From Chitinophagaceae bacterium (lineage in GTDB: Bacteria > Bacteroidota > Bacteroidia > Chitinophagales > Chitinophagaceae), in contig JAICHT010000038.1 in NCBI GenBank assembly GCA_025924755.1, positions 1-16,602 on the forward strand: DNA of 16,602 nt, written 5' to 3'. The notes below the pieces were generated by a model. That model was given only the letters and a program-made list of their open reading frames with translations, was not told where the DNA came from and did not search any database. Each line of letters begins with the position of its first letter. The stretch's first letter is position 1. The translations under genes and the position numbers were made by a program. Below, piece by piece: positions 12,857-16,602 of the stretch.

Positions 12857-15484
12857 TCAAAAACTTTTTATCAATTTATATTTCTTGCTATCTTTTCCTA
12901 CTCCTACCTCTAATATATATACTCCGGGTGTTAATTTGCTTCCAGTTTCTATTTGTTGACCAGAGAGTATATTGGGTATCTTCAACATTACTTTTCCTTC
13001 CATATTGTATAAGATTGCAGGTAATTTCTCCTGATAACTTCCTTCTAAGCTAAGTGTAAAAGAATTTTTAAATGGATTAGGATAAACAATAGCAGTACGT
13101 TCTTCTTCATTTATGTTAGCGCCTCTTTGTTCAGCTACCAGGACGCCTTTATCTGTTACAATAAAGTTATAGGAACTGCTACCGCTGCCTCTTGGTGTAA
13201 CTACTGTAATGGCACCCGTAGTTGCTCCTGTTGGAACCAGTACTTCAAGTATATAAGCATTAAGTACTTTAAAATTGGAGGTAGCTAATCCATTGAATAA
13301 AACCTGGGTTGCTTCTCCAAAGTTTTCACCTACTATAGTCACCAGCGTTCCTGCTGAACCTGTAGCAGGTATAAAGAAATGAACATCGGGGAGAGCATAA
13401 GTAATATTAAAAACGCTTTGATTAAAAACGATATCATTATTGTTTATATCCTTTATACTGATAAACCCGGTGGTGGCACCGACTGGTACAGTAGCAATAA
13501 GGAAATAATTATTTAATATCATATATGCAGCACTTACGCCATTAAAACTTACTGCCATTGTCTTACTCAGGTTTTCACCCATAATAAATACAAAAGAGCC
13601 GGAAGGCCCGGCGGAAGGGGCAAAGTAGGTAATGGCAGGTGAGGTGTTGGAACTAACTGTAATAGTTCTGGTACTGTTTAAAACGGTGTTGAAATTGGCA
13701 GTATCAACAGGAGTAAAATCCGCAGCAAGAACTTGCGAACCGCTATTAAGAATAGTGCCCGCAGGCGGTGTATACACAAAGGCTCCGGCGACTGGCATTC
13801 CTTTAAAAGCAGCAGTAGCATTTAGCTGGCTTTCGCTTAGCTGCATACCCTCTACCGCGTTAGCTGGATTCCAGGTAATGACTGGCATTGCTTTATTAAT
13901 ACGAAATGACCTGTTGACAGCAGGAGCAGGATTATACACAGAATCTCCTTGCTGTGAAGCTTCTATGGTAACAATGCCTGTACCCGTAAGGGTCACGACG
14001 CTATCAGCGATAGTAGCAGGACCCGAAATGATGGTAAATGTTAGCGGCAGATCAGAAGAGGCTTTGGCTGTTATAGAAAAGGCTGTATCGCCAAAAGTAT
14101 GATCGGGGATGCTGTCGAAAGCAATAGATTGAATTTGTTTTATAGCCTCGCCTTGTAACTTTAGTATCCAAAAATCATAACTTCCCTGGCTGGGCTCACT
14201 TTTATCGCCTCCTATAGCCGAATTGGATTTACCTGCCAGCAAATATCCATGATCGGGTGTGGTAACAATAGTATGTAATTCATCATTGCCCGGACCTCCA
14301 AAAGTCTTATCCCAAATTTTCTTGCCATTACTATCTGTCTTTACTAGCCAATAATCGCTTCCTTTATTCGCTTCACTTTTATCGCCACCTATTCCTGAAG
14401 CGGAGCTGCCACCTAATATATAACCACTATCTGGAGTGGCAACTAACGCTGCAAAATAATCGCCGCTTTTACCACCAAAGGTTTTATCCCACTTCTTATT
14501 ACCATCTTGGTCTATTTTTATTACCCAATAGTCATTAAATCCATTATTCGCTTCACTCTTATCGCCACCAATTTCAGAATAAGAGTCTCCGCCTAATATA
14601 TACCCCCCATCTTCAGTAGTAATCATAGAAATAAGTTCATCCAGCTTACTGCCTCCAAAAGTCTTATCCCATGCCTTATTACCGCTATCATCTATTTTTA
14701 CGATCCAATAATCATACATGCCTCTACTGGTATCGCTTTTATCACCTCCAGCTCCGGACTGAGAATAACCCCCTAATAAATAACCGCCATCCGATGCAGC
14801 AACTATACTCTTGAAGTAGTCAAAATCAGTTCCCCCATAATCCTTATCCCACACCTTATCACCGTTACTATTAATTTTTATTATCCAGTAATCAAATAGT
14901 CCTTTACCGGCATCCGTTTTATCAGAGCCTTTATCGGAATCTGAATTACCCCCTAATAAATAACCGCCATCTGCTGTTTGTATTAAAGAGTAAAGCAAAT
15001 CATCTCCATTTCCTCCAAAGGTTTTATCCCATTCTTTGTTACCATCCTTATCTATCTTGATAATCCAATAGTCGTAACCTCCCCTGCTTTCTTCACTTTT
15101 ATCGCCACTGATACCTGAAAGAGAATAGCCGCCTAATAAGTAGCCTCCATCTAGAGTAGCTACCATAGCACTCAGGAAATCATACTTATCGCCTCCCAAA
15201 GTTTTACTCCACTCCTTATTACCATCCTTGTCTACTTTTATCACTACATAATCCTGCTGCCCAGGATTTGATTCACTTCCTCCTTCTAAACCCTGAAAAG
15301 AATAACCTCCCAGCAAATAGCCTCCATCAGAAGTTGCAACCATAGCATTCAGGTAATCATCTACGGAACTGCCAAGGGTTTTGTCCCACAGTTTAATTGG
15401 TATTGCAGATTGCCCTTGGGCATGTAAAGTAAAAGAAGACAGGAACACTAACAGGATGGTAAGCTCCCAATGTTTAAAAGGCAT
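12857..15484 (-). CDS. T9SS-secreted multidomain protein: seven-repeat propeller, Ig-like, two IPT/TIG domains, sorting domain
   Basis: A large surface or secreted protein (875 residues from ATG 15484), without a predicted enzymatic function. The start is chosen because a signal peptide begins there (MPFKHWELTILL, cleavage after FTLHAQ); an in-frame ATG at 15553 would add 23 residues in front of it. Domains: residues 31-446, seven repeats of 58-60 residues with consensus KxWDKTFGG, DGGYLLGG, GDKSE and DYWIIKID-DGN, probably one blade each of a seven-bladed beta-propeller; 447-612, two Ig-like segments; 616-697 and 699-777, two IPT/TIG domains (each with SAG or PSG, GENF/GENL, VxFNG, VPxGATTG); 799-875, a type A T9SS sorting domain (VYPNPFKNSF, LYNMEGKV, LTPGVYILEV, ending KLIKSF). 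Likely role is adhesion or glycan/protein binding (inference). It is monocistronic in this window, with dyads upstream. Confidence 0.93.
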   Translation of the reverse strand: MPFKHWELTILLVFLSSFTLHAQGQSAIPIKLWDKTLGSSVDDYLNAMVATSDGGYLLGGYSFQGLEGGSESNPGQQDYVVIKVDKDGNKEWSKTLGGDKYDFLSAMVATLDGGYLLGGYSLSGISGDKSEESRGGYDYWIIKIDKDGNKEWDKTFGGNGDDLLYSLIQTADGGYLLGGNSDSDKGSDKTDAGKGLFDYWIIKINSNGDKVWDKDYGGTDFDYFKSIVAASDGGYLLGGYSQSGAGGDKSDTSRGMYDYWIVKIDDSGNKAWDKTFGGSKLDELISMITTEDGGYILGGDSYSEIGGDKSEANNGFNDYWVIKIDQDGNKKWDKTFGGKSGDYFAALVATPDSGYILGGSSASGIGGDKSEANKGSDYWLVKTDSNGKKIWDKTFGGPGNDELHTIVTTPDHGYLLAGKSNSAIGGDKSEPSQGSYDFWILKLQGEAIKQIQSIAFDSIPDHTFGDTAFSITAKASSDLPLTFTIISGPATIADSVVTLTGTGIVTIEASQQGDSVYNPAPAVNRSFRINKAMPVITWNPANAVEGMQLSESQLNATAAFKGMPVAGAFVYTPPAGTILNSGSQVLAADFTPVDTANFNTVLNSTRTITVSSNTSPAITYFAPSAGPSGSFVFIMGENLSKTMAVSFNGVSAAYMILNNYFLIATVPVGATTGFISIKDINNNDIVFNQSVFNITYALPDVHFFIPATGSAGTLVTIVGENFGEATQVLFNGLATSNFKVLNAYILEVLVPTGATTGAITVVTPRGSGSSSYNFIVTDKGVLVAEQRGANINEEERTAIVYPNPFKNSFTLSLEGSYQEKLPAILYNMEGKVMLKIPNILSGQQIETGSKLTPGVYILEVGVGKDSKKYKLIKSF
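14147..15394 (-). repeat. seven tandem ~180-bp coding repeats (propeller blades)
   Basis: Seven consecutive units of 59, 60, 60, 60, 60, 59 and 58 codons within the T9SS gene. The best kept parts are the segments for WDKTFGG, DGGYLLGG, GDKSE and DYW-IKID. The units differ clearly from each other in sequence, so they are old duplications kept by selection rather than a recent expansion. The first unit is the most divergent at its middle (EGGSESNPGQQDYVVIKV). Confidence 0.9.
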
Positions 15485-15709
15485 AACGGTTTTTAATAGA
15501 TCTAAAAGACCTAAAGAAGATTGCATAAAACAAGATTGAGGTGAAGAATTCAATGCTCGTGATAAATTGGGAATTCCTGCCCTTTTGTTTTCATGCGCAG
15601 GATATTGCTAGCTTCTATTACAGAAATGATATAAAGTATTGTCAGGAGTTCAAGCGACACTATTAAATATGAATAGGAAGGTATCCTAAAAGAGCCGGTG
15701 TGAACTTTT

Positions 15710-15765
15710 ATCATATCAATTTAATGAAATCAGATATGATCTTTAATCATTAGCCTGACAGGCTA
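15710..15765. promoter_or_regulatory. two adjacent dyads, possible operators
   Basis: An 8-bp inverted repeat, ATCATATC/GATATGAT with a 15-bp spacer (15710-15740), is followed 10 bp later by TAGCCTG-A-CAGGCTA (15751-15765). They lie 226-281 bp upstream of the large T9SS gene's start. Neither has a T-run, so regulator binding is the more likely role; no regulator gene is present in the window. Confidence 0.35.
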
Positions 15766-15836
15766 CATTCACTGCTGCATTAAGTATTGATTTTATATTA
15801 ATTAATACGTGTAAAATCTTTTTCTTTTTTGGTAAT

Positions 15837-15873
15837 ACCGTAAAGACAGGGGTCGAGTTGCTGCCTTTACGGT
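15837..15873 (-). other. long hairpin 33 nt past the DUF4082 gene stop
   Basis: The arms 15837-15849 and 15861-15873 form a 13-bp stem around an 11-nt loop. On the minus-strand RNA all 13 pairs hold (one is G-U), while the plus-strand RNA has an A/C mismatch, so it fits the 3' end of the minus-strand gene. No T-run follows (ATTACCAAAAAAG), so it is not a standard terminator; it may protect the mRNA end. Confidence 0.45.
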
Positions 15874-15905
15874 TGATGTGTGAATTTAAAACTGGTGGTT
15901 TGGGG

Positions 15906-16602
15906 TTATGGAGCGAGTTTAACCAATTTTAAGGTTACTTTTTCACTTCCCTGCCGTACCTGCAAAAAATAAGAACCCGGCCGGTAGTTAGATCCTATTG
16001 TAAAACTACCTTTTACTGCCACACCTTGGCGGTCTTCAACAACTCTACCCCATACGTCCACTACTTTTATCTCTACAGTGTTGCCTGATGGCCCCTCCAT
16101 AAACAGGGTAAAGTACGAAGCCGATGGATTCGGTATAGCCTGCACCGACAGTTTACCGGCTGATTGGTCAGTGAGCGACAGCCGTGCCCCACCTATAGTG
16201 GCGGCGCTGCTGCCCGGCTTAAAGAGTACATCCACCCAGTAGCTGGAGCTGTTGTACGAAGAGGTGGGGAAGCCAGAGGTGCCATACTTGTACACACCAT
16301 TTGGCCCATCCACCCCGTTCTGCAAAGCCGTTAATGCACCATTGGTCACGCCACTATTGGCGAAGAACCCGGTAGTGGAGGCATACCCGCCACCGGAGGA
16401 GAAGTACGAAGCCACGTAAGTAGTGTTGGCGGTGATGCTCACCGGGGTAGCAAAGCGCACCTCCTGCCACCCGCTGCTGGTCTCATTGGTAAAGGTGGCA
16501 CTAGCGAGCTTCGTGCCCGTAGAGGTCCACAAATTACCGGTGTGGGTGCCGGTATTGGCAGTGCCCTTGTAGAAGCGAATGCCGGTGATGGTGCCACTCT
16601 GC
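15906..16602 (-). CDS. DUF4082-domain T9SS cargo protein, C-terminal part (cut by right window edge)
   Basis: The frame is open from the right edge (first full codon at 16601), so the true start lies outside; the TTG at 16532 is not a real start. About 231 residues are visible. The first ~130 match a DUF4082 domain: SGTITGIRFYKGTANTGTHT, LWTSTGTKLASATF, SGWQEVRFATPVSITANTTY, ASYFSSGGGYAST and a closing SSYWVDVLFKPG. DUF4082 is a beta-sandwich often found in secreted carbohydrate-related or adhesive proteins of Bacteroidota and actinobacteria. After a short linker comes a type A T9SS sorting domain (IPNPSASYFTLF, VVDVWGRVV, YRPGSYFLQV, ending LKLVKLAP). The catalytic or binding part, if any, is upstream of the window. 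The DUF4082 portion is visibly richer in G+C (about 58% over 16201-16260) than the neighbouring genes. Confidence 0.9.
   Translation of the reverse strand, partial: QSGTITGIRFYKGTANTGTHTGNLWTSTGTKLASATFTNETSSGWQEVRFATPVSITANTTYVASYFSSGGGYASTTGFFANSGVTNGALTALQNGVDGPNGVYKYGTSGFPTSSYNSSSYWVDVLFKPGSSAATIGGARLSLTDQSAGKLSVQAIPNPSASYFTLFMEGPSGNTVEIKVVDVWGRVVEDRQGVAVKGSFTIGSNYRPGSYFLQVRQGSEKVTLKLVKLAP

Larger units (their letters stand above)
15485..15905. other. 420-bp regulatory gap between two T9SS cargo genes
   Basis: There is no gene on either strand. It should carry the promoter of the 12857-15484 gene, but no exact TAnnTTTG box is visible on the minus strand. It contains three dyads: ATCATATC/GATATGAT (15710-15717 and 15733-15740), TAGCCTG-A-CAGGCTA (15751-15765) and GTATTGATT/AATTAATAC (15784-15792 and 15800-15808, one mismatch). 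A longer hairpin (15837-15873) lies next to the upstream gene's stop. Confidence 0.5.

Noticed and set aside
13632..14102. 156-codon plus-strand frame
   Set aside because: Antisense to the Ig-like region of the T9SS protein, whose frame and domains are clear.
14147..15394. Regular ~180-bp repeats considered as a CRISPR or satellite array
   Set aside because: The repeats are in frame, differ in sequence and encode propeller blades; there are no identical short repeats with unique spacers.

Overview
The window looks like a piece of a Bacteroidota chromosome, most plausibly from Chitinophagaceae or a close relative. This rests on several observations: two secreted proteins with C-terminal type IX secretion (T9SS) sorting domains, a DUF4082-type domain, a perfect Bacteroidota-type promoter (TTTG, 21 nt, TAnnTTTG), starts without clear Shine-Dalgarno sequences, an AT-rich background and small signal peptides ending in N-A-Q or S-A-Q. 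The species cannot be named from the sequence.

Layout. Positions 1-1472 (minus) hold the N-terminal half of UvrA, cut by the left edge. Divergent from it lie two small secreted Thr/Lys-rich proteins of unknown role (1633-1854 and 2237-2947, plus), each followed by a strong intrinsic terminator. A promoter at 3059-3091 then drives a two-gene unit: an ATP-grasp ligase (3164-4132) and an LLM-class flavin monooxygenase of the SsuD/SfnG type (4138-5160), closed by a 12-bp-stem terminator. Next come a membrane-anchored GT2 polyprenyl-phosphate sugar transferase (5286-6254, plus) and a UDP-glucuronate 4-epimerase-like enzyme (6251-7240, minus). These two genes meet tail to tail with a 4-base overlap.

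A 0.9-kb AT-rich gap (7241-8150) holds a credible 44-residue membrane peptide (minus) beside a long dyad, and a stretch that may be a decayed gene. A minus-strand operon follows: a lipoprotein PQQ-dependent dehydrogenase with a built-in cytochrome c domain (9143-11329), then, 17 nt downstream, a secreted nucleoside hydrolase (8151-9125). Both products would act outside the cytoplasm. A 1.5-kb region (11330-12856) has no large gene. It carries four minus-strand terminator hairpins, two isolated TAnnTTTG boxes and a few small reading frames, so it may produce short transcripts.

The right end encodes two T9SS cargo proteins on the minus strand. One (12857-15484) has seven 60-residue repeats likely to form a seven-bladed beta-propeller, two Ig-like segments, two IPT/TIG domains and a sorting domain. 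The other is the C-terminal part of a DUF4082 protein (15906-16602), cut by the right edge. Between them is a regulatory-looking gap with several dyads.

How the parts relate: the GT2 and epimerase fit surface-glycan synthesis. The PQQ dehydrogenase and nucleoside hydrolase fit periplasmic or surface catabolism. The T9SS proteins are surface or secreted. The ATP-grasp/monooxygenase pair is the least explained operon and the best candidate for an undescribed small pathway. No mobile element, CRISPR array, tRNA or rRNA was seen.
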